Part shown: piece after piece, positions 32,374 to 41,189 of the stretch
Numbering within the stretch: position 1 is the stretch's first letter
How the letters are laid out: each line of letters opens with the position of its first letter
Origin: Sorangium aterium
GTDB lineage: Bacteria; Myxococcota_A; Polyangia; Polyangiales; Polyangiaceae
Assembly: GCF_028368935.1 (NCBI RefSeq)
Contig: NZ_JAQNDK010000003.1
Location: forward strand, 992,001-1,056,000
DNA length: 64,000 nucleotides
Direction of reading: 5' to 3'
The notes under the pieces: model-generated
Told to the model about the DNA's origin: nothing
Database searches by the model: none
The model's input: only the letters and a program-made list of their open reading frames with translations
Translations under genes and position numbers: made by a program

Positions 32374-34262
32374 GAACGCGTCCGCTGCTCGCCCCGCTCC
32401 TCGCGCTGTCGGCGCTCCTCGCCGGGGGCCCCGCGCTCGCCGAGGAGGGGCGCTTCGATGCCCAGGTCTTCCGCCCGGCTGCGGCCCCGCGCGATCTCGT
32501 GATGGTCCAGAAGTCCGAGGTCATCGGGAACCTCTCGCCGACCGTCGGCCTCTACAGCGACATCGCGGCCGACCCGCTCGTGCTGCTCGTCGCGGGCGAC
32601 GACACGAGGCAGGCCGTCGACGCCATCTCGGGGCGGCTCGAGCTCGCCTTGCTCGCGGGCATCGGCTTCTTCGACGTGTTCGACGTCACGATGACCATGC
32701 CGCTCGTCCTCTTCCAGGAGGGCGGCAACCTCCGCCGCTTCGGCACCGAGGGGTCGGTCAAGAGCTCCTCGGTCGGCGATCTCCGCCTGTCCACGAAGAT
32801 CTCGCTCCCGTACCTGAACCGGAAGGAGCAGGTCAAGGAGGGGTTCGGGATGGCCATCGCGGGCAACCTCAACTTCCCCACGGGCGACCAGAACGCGTTC
32901 ACCAGCGACGGCGCGCTGAGCGGCGGCGCGACGCTCATCGGCGACTACCGGTTCAACTTCGGGCTGCTCCTCGCCGCGAACGCTGGCATCTGGCTGCGGC
33001 CCGACAACCAGTTCGCGGGCGTGCGCGTCGGCGACATGGCGCAGTTCGGCGTGGCGGCCGAGCAGTACGTCGTTCAGAGCTGGGGCCTGTCGGTCATCGG
33101 CGAGGTGTACGGCTACCCCTCGCTCACGAGCTACCCCGACGACCCGGGGCAGATCCCCGCGGAGGCGCTCCTCGGGCTGCGCTGGCAGACCAAGCACGGC
33201 ATCACGATCACCTTCGGCGGGAGCTTCGGCGCGGCGTGCGGCTTCGGCGCGCCCTCCATCCGCTTCTTCAACGTCATCACGTGGCAGCCGAAGACGTCCC
33301 AGGAGCAGGAGGAGATCAACCGCCTGCAGCAGCGCGACAACGACGATCCGGATCGCGACGGCCTCATCGGCGCCGCGGACCGCTGCCCCGACGTGCCCGG
33401 GAGCCCCGAGAATTTCGGCTGTCCGGACCTGGACACCGACGGCGACGGCATCTTCGATCGCGACGACAAGTGCCCCGACAAGCCCGCCGGTCCGCACGGG
33501 AAGGACGGCTGTCCGCTCGCCTTCATCCGGGGCGACGAGATCGTGATCACCGAGCAGGTCCACTTCGCGACCGACAAGGACATCATCCTCGAGGACTCGA
33601 ACTCGACCCTCGAAGCGGTCGCGCAGGTGCTGATCGACAACCCCGACATCCGCGAGGTGCGGATCGAGGGCCACACCGACGTGCGCGCGACCGACCTGTA
33701 CAACATGGCCCTGTCCCAGCGCCGCGTGGCGAGCGTCATGGCGTACCTGATCGCGAAGGGCGTCGATCCCTCGCGGCTCCAGGCGGTCGGCTACGGGCAC
33801 ACGCAGCCGATCTACGACGACACCGGCTGCCAGGGGCACGACGATCAGCTGTCGCCCGATTGCCAGTTCATGACGTCGAAGAACCGGCGCGTCGTCTTCC
33901 GCATCCTGCGCTACGGCGCCGCGGGGGCGAAGCCGCTCACCGGCGCGCCCGAGGGGGGCGAGCAGCTCCTGCCGTCCGGCGGGGTGCTGCCGCAGAAGAC
34001 CCAGGGCACGCTGCCGAACCAGGGCACGCTGCCAGGGCAGGGGGTCCTCAAGTCGAACGTGCTGCCGAGCGGCGGATCCGCTCTTCCGCCTGCAGGCGGG
34101 GCGCCCGGCGGTGCGGCGCCGCTGCCGAACCGCGGCAACGCGGGCGGTCTTCCGAGCAATACGGGCGTGCTGCCGCGATCCGGTACCCCTGCGCCGGCAC
34201 CCGCGCCCGCGCCGTCCTCGTCGAGCCAGCCGCCTGCTCCTGGAGGCGGGGGGAGTCGCTAG
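32370..34262 (+). CDS. traB: TraB-like outer-membrane protein with OmpA domain
   Basis: 630 residues starting at GTG 32370, overlapping the traA stop (GTGA). A signal peptide ([19 protein letters not shown]) is followed by an outer-membrane beta-barrel (about 60-310), thrombospondin-3-like calcium repeats ([40 protein letters not shown]), and an OmpA-like peptidoglycan-binding domain ([34 protein letters not shown]). The C-terminal about 120 residues are Gly/Pro/Leu-rich with LP-type repeats ([12 protein letters not shown]). Barrel, TSP3 and OmpA in this order match TraB, which works with TraA in outer-membrane fusion and exchange. Confidence 0.8.
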   Translation: MRTRPLLAPLLALSALLAGGPALAEEGRFDAQVFRPAAAPRDLVMVQKSEVIGNLSPTVGLYSDIAADPLVLLVAGDDTRQAVDAISGRLELALLAGIGFFDVFDVTMTMPLVLFQEGGNLRRFGTEGSVKSSSVGDLRLSTKISLPYLNRKEQVKEGFGMAIAGNLNFPTGDQNAFTSDGALSGGATLIGDYRFNFGLLLAANAGIWLRPDNQFAGVRVGDMAQFGVAAEQYVVQSWGLSVIGEVYGYPSLTSYPDDPGQIPAEALLGLRWQTKHGITITFGGSFGAACGFGAPSIRFFNVITWQPKTSQEQEEINRLQQRDNDDPDRDGLIGAADRCPDVPGSPENFGCPDLDTDGDGIFDRDDKCPDKPAGPHGKDGCPLAFIRGDEIVITEQVHFATDKDIILEDSNSTLEAVAQVLIDNPDIREVRIEGHTDVRATDLYNMALSQRRVASVMAYLIAKGVDPSRLQAVGYGHTQPIYDDTGCQGHDDQLSPDCQFMTSKNRRVVFRILRYGAAGAKPLTGAPEGGEQLLPSGGVLPQKTQGTLPNQGTLPGQGVLKSNVLPSGGSALPPAGGAPGGAAPLPNRGNAGGLPSNTGVLPRSGTPAPAPAPAPSSSSQPPAPGGGGSR

Positions 34263-34430
34263 GAGGCGTCGATCCTCGGGCCTACGGAGATTGATGGAAG
34301 GGGGCTCGATGGCGGTCGAGCGCGCATGCGAGAAGAGCAGGCGTAGCTCGATCCCGAGCGCCTCGGGGAGGAGAGGGGAGCTGGACGTCAGGTAGGAGGC
34401 CGCGCGCGGCGCTGACGTCTTCTGGTGCGC

Positions 34431-35081
34431 TTACTTCTTCGGCGCGGGCTTCACGGGCGCCGATGACGTGGCGGGCTTGGCCGACGACGGCGGGGCGGGC
34501 GTCGGCAGCGCGGCAGAGGAGGCAGGCTTGGCCGATGACGGCGGGGTGGACGACAGGGGCTTCGCCCCCGGCTTGCCGGGCTTGGCCGAGGTCGCAGGCG
34601 CGGGCGCGTCATCGTACGGCTCGTCGGATGCAGCAGGAGGAGCAGCAGGCTGCTCTGCCGGCGGCGCCTCCGGCTCGGCAGGCGCGGCCGAGTCGGCGGG
34701 CGGCGTCGCCGGGTGCAACGTCAACGGCTTCGCCTCTCCCTCGGTGCGGCGGACCCAGATCACCGCCGTCCCGCTCGCGACGCTGGCATAGCGGCCGTCC
34801 TCGGTGCGGATCTCCTCGTTGACCGCCTCGATGACCGCGTCGCCGCCGACGCCGCACGCGGCCTTGCGGAGCGACTCGAGGCGCTCCGCCTCCGTGCGGG
34901 CCGTCGGATCGCTCGCGATCGGCTGAAGGCGATGGTATTCGCGATCGGGCAGCTGGCCCGCCGGCACGACGTGCATGTCGCTGCAGAACTCGCCGGAAGG
35001 CGTGCGTTTGTCTCGGAAAGCGGTGCTGCAACCGGCGATGAGCGCGGCACCCAGGGCCGCCGAGAGGAGGAGGCGCTGCAT
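34431..35081 (-). CDS. Lipoprotein with Ala/Pro/Ser-rich tail
   Basis: 216 residues. Lipobox signal (LLLSAALGAALIAGC). A compact domain of about 100 residues contains FCSDMHVVPAGQLPDREYHRL, a LRKAACGVGGDAVIEAV segment and YASVASGTAVIWVR, which loosely resembles small Cys-containing heavy-metal-binding-like or YbjQ-type folds; no firm family match. The C-terminal half is an Ala/Pro/Ser/Lys low-complexity tail with SSAKPA repeats, probably reaching through the periplasm or along the surface. No clear operon partner. Confidence 0.7.
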   Translation of the reverse strand: MQRLLLSAALGAALIAGCSTAFRDKRTPSGEFCSDMHVVPAGQLPDREYHRLQPIASDPTARTEAERLESLRKAACGVGGDAVIEAVNEEIRTEDGRYASVASGTAVIWVRRTEGEAKPLTLHPATPPADSAAPAEPEAPPAEQPAAPPAASDEPYDDAPAPATSAKPGKPGAKPLSSTPPSSAKPASSAALPTPAPPSSAKPATSSAPVKPAPKK

Positions 35082-35305
35082 GCTGCCTTCTTACCAGCGA
35101 TGCGACGCGCGATGCAAACCCCGTGCATCATGGACGCAGCCGACGTGCGCCGGGGACGCCAGCCGACCCGGCGGCACGCCGCCTTTCGCAGGTTGCTCGG
35201 GGGGTGCATCCGCGCCTGACGCCGTGCGCGTCACCGGGCCGCCACGCCACGTCGCCGCCGCCGCCATCGCCCCATCCAAGGTTCCGATCTCGTGAACGCC
35301 TGGCT

Positions 35306-35839
35306 ATGCTTCGCGGCGCGATGCGCCAGCTCGAGCGATCCGCTCCTCTCGGCTTCCTCACCTTCCTCGGCGCGGCGCTCGCCGCCGCGTGCGGCGCCCC
35401 TCAGGCGGCGACGCACGCCGCTCCGGACAGCGCCGCCCGTGCCGAGGAGAGCGCCTCGAGCGCCGCAGCGTGCCTCGCAGCCGCCAGCGCGCCGCGGCAG
35501 GCCCGCCCCGGCGAGCCGCCGCGGATCGGCGTGAAGCACATCCTCGTCCGCTATGCCGGCGCCGATCGCGCCGAGGGCACGACGCGCACACGCGAGGAGG
35601 CGTGCCTGCGCGCGATGGAGGCGCGCGACAGGATCCGTGGGGGCGCCGACTTCGGCGAGGTGGTGGCGCAGTACAGCGACGAGGCCGGCGCAGCGTCGCG
35701 CGGCGGCTCGCTCGGCACCGTGGAGCGCGCCGACGTCCTGCCGCCGTTCGCCGACGCGGCGTTCGAGCTCGACATCCAGCAGCTCAGCGACGTCGTGGAG
35801 ACCCGCTATGGCTTCCACGTGATCTTCAGGACGGAATAG
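35306..35839 (+). CDS. Parvulin-type peptidyl-prolyl isomerase lipoprotein
   Basis: 177 residues with signal and lipobox (FLTFLGAALAAAC), so likely periplasmic and lipid-anchored. After an Ala-rich linker the parvulin (rotamase, PpiC) domain reads VKHILVRYAG, ACLRAMEARDRIRGGADFGEVVAQYSDEAGAASRGGSLG and YGFHVIFRTE, covering the standard core. ATGs at 35306 and 35321 are both in frame; neither has a strong ribosome site. Likely assists folding of exported proteins. The first residues of the hydrophobic core fit the 35321 start about equally well. Confidence 0.85.
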   Translation: MLRGAMRQLERSAPLGFLTFLGAALAAACGAPQAATHAAPDSAARAEESASSAAACLAAASAPRQARPGEPPRIGVKHILVRYAGADRAEGTTRTREEACLRAMEARDRIRGGADFGEVVAQYSDEAGAASRGGSLGTVERADVLPPFADAAFELDIQQLSDVVETRYGFHVIFRTE

Positions 35840-35887
35840 CCCTCCTGCCGAGAGCGAGCCTCCCGCCGGAGACCTCGCTGCCTGCCC

Positions 35888-35972
35888 GCGCGAGGCCTCG
35901 CCTCGCGGGCCACGCCTCGCCACGGCGCCTCGCGAGACGGCGCCTCGCGAGCCACGCCTCGCGGGCCGAGCG
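35888..35972. repeat. Cluster of CCTCGCGAG / CCTCGCGGGCC repeats
   Basis: Non-coding DNA between the parvulin and lipoprotein genes. It holds two copies of GCCTCGCGGGCC and two of GCGCCTCGCGAG, mixed with ACGCCTCGC. The CTCGCGAG cores are self-complementary, so several alternative hairpins are possible. Confidence 0.5.
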
Positions 35973-36015
35973 CGCAAGGGTTGCGTTCCCGGCGGAGGCG
36001 CAGCATGAAGCACCC

Positions 36016-36498
36016 ATGCGCGCTCACAAGCTCCTCGCCGCCTTCGCCGTGATGATCGCCTCGCCAGCGCTGCTGATCGCGGCGTGCAAGTCCAGCGACG
36101 AGCCGGAGGAGGTCACCCCGGCGCCAGGCGCCGTCACGGCGCCGACCGCGACGGCGCCGCCGCCCGCAGCGACCGGGACCGCGCCGGCCGCGACGCCGAC
36201 CCCGGCCGCGCCTCCAGCGACCACGACGGCCGCCCCGACCCCTGCCGCCCCGGCGGCCCCGAAGCCTGACGCGGGCGCGCCGAAGGACGCGGGCGCGCCG
36301 ACGGACGGCGGCACCGCCACCACGGCCGACGCGGGGGCGCTCTCGGCCAAGCTCGCGGCGTGCGCCGCGAAGTGCCAGTCGATCCTCCAGACCTGCCTCA
36401 CGCCGAAGTTCCCCGCGGACGGCGGCCTGCCCGCGCTCGCCGATCCGGCGGCGTGCCAGAGCTCGTTCGACTCCTGCCGCACCGCCTGCGCGCCGTAG
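36016..36498 (+). CDS. Small Cys-containing lipoprotein
   Basis: 160 residues. Signal peptide with lipobox (MIASPALLIAAC). The middle, about residues 30-105, is a Thr/Ala/Pro low-complexity linker with PKDAGAPTDGG. The C-terminal about 45 residues hold a small helical domain with four cysteines (CAAKCQSILQTC, ACQSSFDSCRTAC) that may form disulfides. This Cys pattern recurs in short myxobacterial lipoproteins, but I know of no assigned function. The ATG at 36016 lies 11 bp after another out-of-frame ATG. Confidence 0.7.
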   Translation: MRAHKLLAAFAVMIASPALLIAACKSSDEPEEVTPAPGAVTAPTATAPPPAATGTAPAATPTPAAPPATTTAAPTPAAPAAPKPDAGAPKDAGAPTDGGTATTADAGALSAKLAACAAKCQSILQTCLTPKFPADGGLPALADPAACQSSFDSCRTACAP

Positions 36499-36543
36499 CT
36501 CCCGCCCCGCCTCGACGAGGCCGGCTCCAGCGCCGCCGCCGGC

Positions 36544-38349
36544 CTACTTCTTCTGGGCGGCGCCAGCTGACGCGCTCGGCAGCGTCATCCGGAAGAGCGC
36601 CCCGCCGGCCGCGCCGGTGGTCACCGTGATGTCGCCGCTCATCGCCTCGACGAGGTGCTTCGCGATGGACAGGCCGAGCCCGGTGCCGCCCGACGCGCGA
36701 GAGCGGCCCGGATCCACCCGGTAGAACCGATCGAAGACGCGGGCCTGGTGCACCGGGGGGATGCCCGGACCGTCGTCCTCGACCTCCAGGACGACGCGCC
36801 CGTTCGCGGCCCGCGCGCGCACCACCACGTGCGAGCCGTTCGGCGTGTGGTGGATCGCGTTGTCGACGAGGTTGGTCAAGATCTGGTCGAGCGCGCGCGG
36901 ATCCGCCGCGACGAGCGTGCCGGGCGCCACGTCGATCTTCACGTCGGTGTCCCTCTCCATGGCGCGCCCGCGCAGGAGCGCCACCGCCGCCTCCGCCTGC
37001 ACCGAGAGGTCGAGGGTGCCCGGCGAGAGCGGCCGCTCGCCGCCCTCGATGCGCGACAGGTCGAGCAGATCGTCCACCAGCCGGTGCAGCCGGGTCGCGT
37101 TCCGCTCGATCACCTCGACGAAATCGCGCGCGGCCTCCGGGTCGTCGAGCGCGCCGCCGAGCAGCGTCTCGCTGCTCGCGCGGATCGACGCGACCGGCGT
37201 GCGGAGCTCGTGCGACGCGTTGGCGATGAAGTTGCGCTGCAGGCCCTCGATGCGCCGCAGCTCCGTCACGTCGAAGAAGACGGCGACGACCCCCGCCGCC
37301 CCGCGGCTCTGCGCCGGCAGCGCGAGCGGCGCGGCGTTCACGAGCAGGATCCTGCGCCCAGGGGGCCCGGCCGCGCCTGGCGCCGCGGGCGCGATCTCGA
37401 TCTCGCGCGTCGCCGCCGCGCGCGCGAGCGCGACCTCCTCAAGGAGCTCGTGCAGGCTCGACGAGCGCAGCACCTCGAGCGGCGGGCGGCCGACCGGGTC
37501 CCTGCGGATGCCGAGCAGCTGCGAGAGCGCCGGGTTGACCAGCGTGATGTCGCCCTTCTCGTCCGTGACGAGCACGCCCTCGCGCATCGACTCGAGCACC
37601 GCGCCGAAGCGCTCGCCCTCGCCCCCGAGCTCGCGCCGCGACAGCTCCAGGCTCTCGGCGAGGTCGTCGAGCGCGCCGCCGAGCGTGGCGATCTCGTCGC
37701 GCCCCTGCATGCGCGCGCGCCGGCCCAGGTCGGCCCGCATCTCCCGCGCGACGCCCGTCAGGTAGACGAGCCGCCCGGAGAGGGCGCGCGCCCCCGCGAG
37801 CGCCGCGGCGACGGCGAGCGCCAGGGCCAGGATCGTGCCCTCCACCACGCGCGTGCGGGCGGCGGACAGGCTGCGATCGATCGCGACCGGCTCGAACGCG
37901 ACCCGCACCACCCACGGCCCGTCCGGGCGATCGAGCCGCTGCGCGGCGTAGAGCATCCGCATCTGCGTCGTCTTGCTCACGCGCTCGCTGCGCCCCGTGC
38001 CCAGGTGCCGCGCCTCGGCGACCTCGTCGCGCGTCGCGTGCGTCTCGAGCTGGCCGAGCCCCTCCGGCGCGACCGACGAGTCGCCCCGCACCGCGCCTCG
38101 CGGATCGATCAACGTGACGCGCGCTCCGGCGACCTTCGACAGCGCCGCCGCGAGGGCGGGCGCCTCGGCCGCGAGATCGCCTGATCTCGCGGCGACCTCG
38201 GTGACGAGCGCCGTCCGCGTCGTCAGGTTGGCCTCCGTGTGCGCCGAGAGCTCTGCTCCGAGCGTCTTCAGGACATAGCCGTCGAACACCAACGCCGCGA
38301 GGATCGCGATCCCCACCGCGAACGCGATGAGCTTGCTTCTTATACCCAT
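36544..38349 (-). CDS. PhoR-like sensor histidine kinase
   Basis: 601 residues. N-terminal membrane helix, a periplasmic sensor of about 130 residues, a second helix (GTILALALAVAAALAGARAL), HAMP, PAS (LESMREGVLVTDEKGDITLVNPA), then HisKA with the phosphoacceptor in NASHELRTPVASI and the HATPase_c domain (NLVDNAIHHTPNG, DDGPGIPP, GGTGLGLSI). The order matches PhoR. No response-regulator gene is adjacent in this window. The divergent neighbours encode a DUF47 protein and a Pit phosphate transporter, so a phosphate signal is plausible. The ATG at 38349 is about 120 bp from the divergent start. Confidence 0.88.
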   Translation of the reverse strand: MGIRSKLIAFAVGIAILAALVFDGYVLKTLGAELSAHTEANLTTRTALVTEVAARSGDLAAEAPALAAALSKVAGARVTLIDPRGAVRGDSSVAPEGLGQLETHATRDEVAEARHLGTGRSERVSKTTQMRMLYAAQRLDRPDGPWVVRVAFEPVAIDRSLSAARTRVVEGTILALALAVAAALAGARALSGRLVYLTGVAREMRADLGRRARMQGRDEIATLGGALDDLAESLELSRRELGGEGERFGAVLESMREGVLVTDEKGDITLVNPALSQLLGIRRDPVGRPPLEVLRSSSLHELLEEVALARAAATREIEIAPAAPGAAGPPGRRILLVNAAPLALPAQSRGAAGVVAVFFDVTELRRIEGLQRNFIANASHELRTPVASIRASSETLLGGALDDPEAARDFVEVIERNATRLHRLVDDLLDLSRIEGGERPLSPGTLDLSVQAEAAVALLRGRAMERDTDVKIDVAPGTLVAADPRALDQILTNLVDNAIHHTPNGSHVVVRARAANGRVVLEVEDDGPGIPPVHQARVFDRFYRVDPGRSRASGGTGLGLSIAKHLVEAMSGDITVTTGAAGGALFRMTLPSASAGAAQKK

Positions 38350-38472
38350 GTCACCCGCGCGCCGGACCCACGCCGCGCGCGACGTGGGCGAAGATCCTTA
38401 GGTTACCTGCTTTTGTCCGTTCCATGACGACTCGTTGACGTGATGCGGGGAGACGGGTAAACGCCCGGCCCC

Positions 38473-39090
38473 ATGGGATTAACCCGTGACGCCGTCTTCT
38501 TCGACGCGCTGGCCAACCACGCACGGCAGAGCGTCGCAGCGAGCGAGCTCCTCCTGGAGATGCTCGACAGGCTCGACGAAGCCCCGGCCCTGGTGCAGCG
38601 GATCTCCGACCTCGAGGACGAGGCCGACAAGATCACCCACGAGTGTCTGGCCGCCCTCCACCAGACGTGGATCACGCCGCTCGATCGCGAGGAGATCCAC
38701 GCGCTCATCACCCGCCTCGACGACGTGCTCGACTGCATCGAGGCGGCGAGCGTGAGGCTCGTGCTCTTCGAGATCACGAGCGCCCTGCCGGACGCGCGGC
38801 TGCTCGCGCAGGATGTCGTCGACGCGTGCACCGTCATGAGCTCCGCCATCCAGTCCCTCAGGGATCTGAAGAAACAGCCGACCCTCCTCGAGCTCTGCGT
38901 CGAGATCAACAAGATCGAGAACGCAGCGGATAGGCACTACCGCAACGGGTTGGCGGCGCTCTTCAAGAAGGGGAACGACCCGCTCTTCGTGATGAAGTGG
39001 CGCGACATCTATGACCTCTTGGAGCACGCGACCGACCGCTGCGAGGACGTCGCGAACATCATCGAGGGCATCGTGCTCGAGCACGCATGA
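38473..39090 (+). CDS. DUF47 (PhoU-like) Pit-accessory protein
   Basis: 205-residue all-helical protein of the DUF47/YkaA family, which resembles PhoU. Conserved acidic helices include LEDEADKITHECLAALHQTWITPLDREEI and EINKIENAADRHYRNGLAALF. Family members are normally encoded next to Pit transporters and help regulate phosphate uptake. Here the stop overlaps the pit start by four bases (ATGA), so translation is coupled. The length is typical. It lies divergent from the PhoR-like kinase, sharing a 123-bp intergenic region. Confidence 0.9.
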   Translation: MGLTRDAVFFDALANHARQSVAASELLLEMLDRLDEAPALVQRISDLEDEADKITHECLAALHQTWITPLDREEIHALITRLDDVLDCIEAASVRLVLFEITSALPDARLLAQDVVDACTVMSSAIQSLRDLKKQPTLLELCVEINKIENAADRHYRNGLAALFKKGNDPLFVMKWRDIYDLLEHATDRCEDVANIIEGIVLEHA

Positions 39091-40094
39091 CGACCTACAT
39101 CCTCGCCATCCTCATCATCGCGCTGGTGTTTGATTACATCAACGGCTTTCACGACGCCGCGAACTCGATCGCCACGGTCGTCTCGACGCGCGTCCTGTCG
39201 CCGCGCACCGCGGTGCTCTGGGCAGCCGCCTTCAACTTCATCGCGTTCGCGCTGTTCGAGCCCACGGTGGCGCGGAACATCGCGAAGGGCGTCGAGCCGG
39301 GGTTCATCACGCCGAACGTCATCCTCGGCGGCCTGCTCGGCGCGATCATCTGGAACCTGCTCACGTGGTGGTGGGGGCTGCCGTCGTCGTCGTCGCACGC
39401 GCTCATGGGCGCGTTCGCCGGGGCGGCGGTGAAGAGCGCGGGGCGGCTGTCGGTGCTCGACGCGACGGTCTTCGGCAAAACCGCGGCGTTCATCCTCGTC
39501 TCGCCCTTGCTCGGCGCTGTCATCGGGTTCTCGCTCATGCACGCCATCCGGCGGCTCGCGCGGGGCTGGACCGCCGGCAAAGTGAGCTCCCGGTTCCGGC
39601 GGCTACAGCTGCTCTCCGCCGCCGCTTACTCGCTCGGGCACGGCGGCAACGACGCCCAGAAGACGATGGGCATCATCACGGCGCTCCTCATCTCCGCGGG
39701 CCTCCAGGAGGGCGGCAAGGACCCGAAGCCGATGCTCTGGGTCGTGCTCGTCTGCCACGCGGCCATGGGCCTCGGCACGCTCTCCGGCGGCTGGCGCATC
39801 GTGAAGACCATGGGGATGAAGATCACGAAGCTGAAGCCGGTGGGCGGCTTCGCGGCCGAGACGGCCGGCGCGGCGACGCTGTTCAGCGCCACCGCGCTCG
39901 GCATCCCCGTGAGCACGACCCACACGATCACGGGCGCGATCGTCGGGGTCGGCGCCACGAGCGGGCGCATCTCCGCGGTCCGCTGGGGCGTCGCCGGGCG
40001 CATCGTCTGGGCCTGGATCTTCACGATCCCCGCCTCGGCCGCCCTCGCCGCGGTCGCCTACACCGTCGCGAACGTCATCAGCGGCCAGCCCTGA
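39087..40094 (+). CDS. pit: Low-affinity inorganic phosphate transporter (Pit)
   Basis: 335-residue member of the PiT family with about 10 membrane segments. The duplicated signature motifs are clear: FDYINGFHDAANSIATVVSTRVL near the N-terminus and YSLGHGGNDAQKTMGIITALL in the middle, together with PVSTTHTITGAIVGVG in the C-terminal half. The family imports phosphate (often as metal phosphate) with protons or sodium. Its length is shorter than E. coli PitA, as usual for DUF47-linked Pit proteins. Confidence 0.93.
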   Translation: MTTYILAILIIALVFDYINGFHDAANSIATVVSTRVLSPRTAVLWAAAFNFIAFALFEPTVARNIAKGVEPGFITPNVILGGLLGAIIWNLLTWWWGLPSSSSHALMGAFAGAAVKSAGRLSVLDATVFGKTAAFILVSPLLGAVIGFSLMHAIRRLARGWTAGKVSSRFRRLQLLSAAAYSLGHGGNDAQKTMGIITALLISAGLQEGGKDPKPMLWVVLVCHAAMGLGTLSGGWRIVKTMGMKITKLKPVGGFAAETAGAATLFSATALGIPVSTTHTITGAIVGVGATSGRISAVRWGVAGRIVWAWIFTIPASAALAAVAYTVANVISGQP

Positions 40095-40229
40095 CCGCGC
40101 AGGCGAGCGCGGCGCCGCGCGGCGTGACGCCACGCAGGCGAGCCGGCGCCTCGCTCGCGCTCCAGACGGCGGCGCTCGCGGCGCGCCCCGGGACTTACGA
40201 AGCGCGCCGCGGATCTCCATAGCGCGACC

Positions 40230-41108
40230 ATGCGGGCGCTCGTGATGGGGGCGACGGGGGCGCCGGGAGGGGCGGTCGCGCGGGCGCTGCTCGCCCGCGG
40301 GCACCGCGTCCGCGCGTTCTCCGCCAGGCCTGGCGATCCGACAGCGGCGCGGCTCATCGAGCTCGGCGTCGAGATCGTTCAGGGCAGCGCAGACGAGCCC
40401 CGCTCGATCGCGCGCGCGGCGGCCGGCGTCGACGCGGTCTTCGCCATGGGCTCGCCGCTCGAGGGCGGGCTCGCGGCCGCCGAGGCGGAGCTGCGGCTCG
40501 GCCTCGCCGCCGCCGAGGCCGCGAGGGCGGCGGGCGGCGCGCACCTCGTCTACACGTCGGTCGCGAGCGCCGACCGGGGCACGGGCGTCCCCCACTTCGA
40601 GGGCAAGGCGACCGTCGAGCGGTACATCACGGCGCTCGGCGTGCCCTGCACGATCCTCGCCCCGGTCTGCCTGATGGAGAGCCTGCTCGCGCCCGCGGCG
40701 CTCCTCGGCCTCCGGCGCGGCGTGTACGCGGCCCCGCTCCCGGCGGGCTGCCCGCTGCAGCAGATCGCGGCGGACGATGTGGGTCGGTTCGCGGCGCTCG
40801 TGCTCGAGCGCCGGGGCGATTTCCTCGGGCGCCGCATCGAGCTCGCGTCCGACGAGCTCACCGGCGCCGAGGCCGTCTCGGTGCTGTCCCGCGTGGCCGG
40901 CCGCGAGATCCGCTACGCCGAGGTGCCGCTCGCCGAGGTGCGCGCGCGCAGCGAGGACCTCACGGCCATGCTCCGCTGGCTCACGCGCGTCGGCCACGGC
41001 GTGGACCTCGGGGCGCTCCACGCCGCCTACCCGGAGGTCGGGTGGCGGCGGTTCGAGGACTGGGCGCGCGAGCACCTCGCCGGCGCGCTGACCCGAGCGG
41101 TCGCGTGA
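40230..41108 (+). CDS. NAD(P)-binding NmrA-like protein
   Basis: 292 residues. The Rossmann motif MRALVMGATGAPGGAVARALLARGH opens the protein, followed by GVEIVQGSADEP and LVYTSVASADRGTGVPHFEGKATVERYI, the NmrA/HSCARG pattern of atypical SDR proteins. The classical Tyr-x3-Lys is not in its usual position; F-x-x-K is present instead (HFEGK), typical of NmrA-like redox sensors and some reductases. It stands alone between the pit gene and a convergent phosphofructokinase gene. The role may be NADPH sensing or a reductase reaction; neither can be settled. Confidence 0.85.
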   Translation: MRALVMGATGAPGGAVARALLARGHRVRAFSARPGDPTAARLIELGVEIVQGSADEPRSIARAAAGVDAVFAMGSPLEGGLAAAEAELRLGLAAAEAARAAGGAHLVYTSVASADRGTGVPHFEGKATVERYITALGVPCTILAPVCLMESLLAPAALLGLRRGVYAAPLPAGCPLQQIAADDVGRFAALVLERRGDFLGRRIELASDELTGAEAVSVLSRVAGREIRYAEVPLAEVRARSEDLTAMLRWLTRVGHGVDLGALHAAYPEVGWRRFEDWAREHLAGALTRAVA

Positions 41109-41189
41109 AGCTGCGAGGGCGTCGCGTCGGTCCGGCGCGTGGTCCACCCGGCCCGCGCGGGGCTCACCCGGCCCGCGCGGGCGCGGAGC

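Noticed and set aside
38350-38472. Pho box between the PhoR-like kinase and DUF47 genes
   Set aside because: No pair of CTGTCAT-like repeats with the right spacing was found; only scattered partial matches such as TTGAC.
40107-40120. Palindrome GCGCGGCGCCGCGC after pit as a terminator
   Set aside because: Such GC palindromes arise easily at this base composition and there is no U-run after it.
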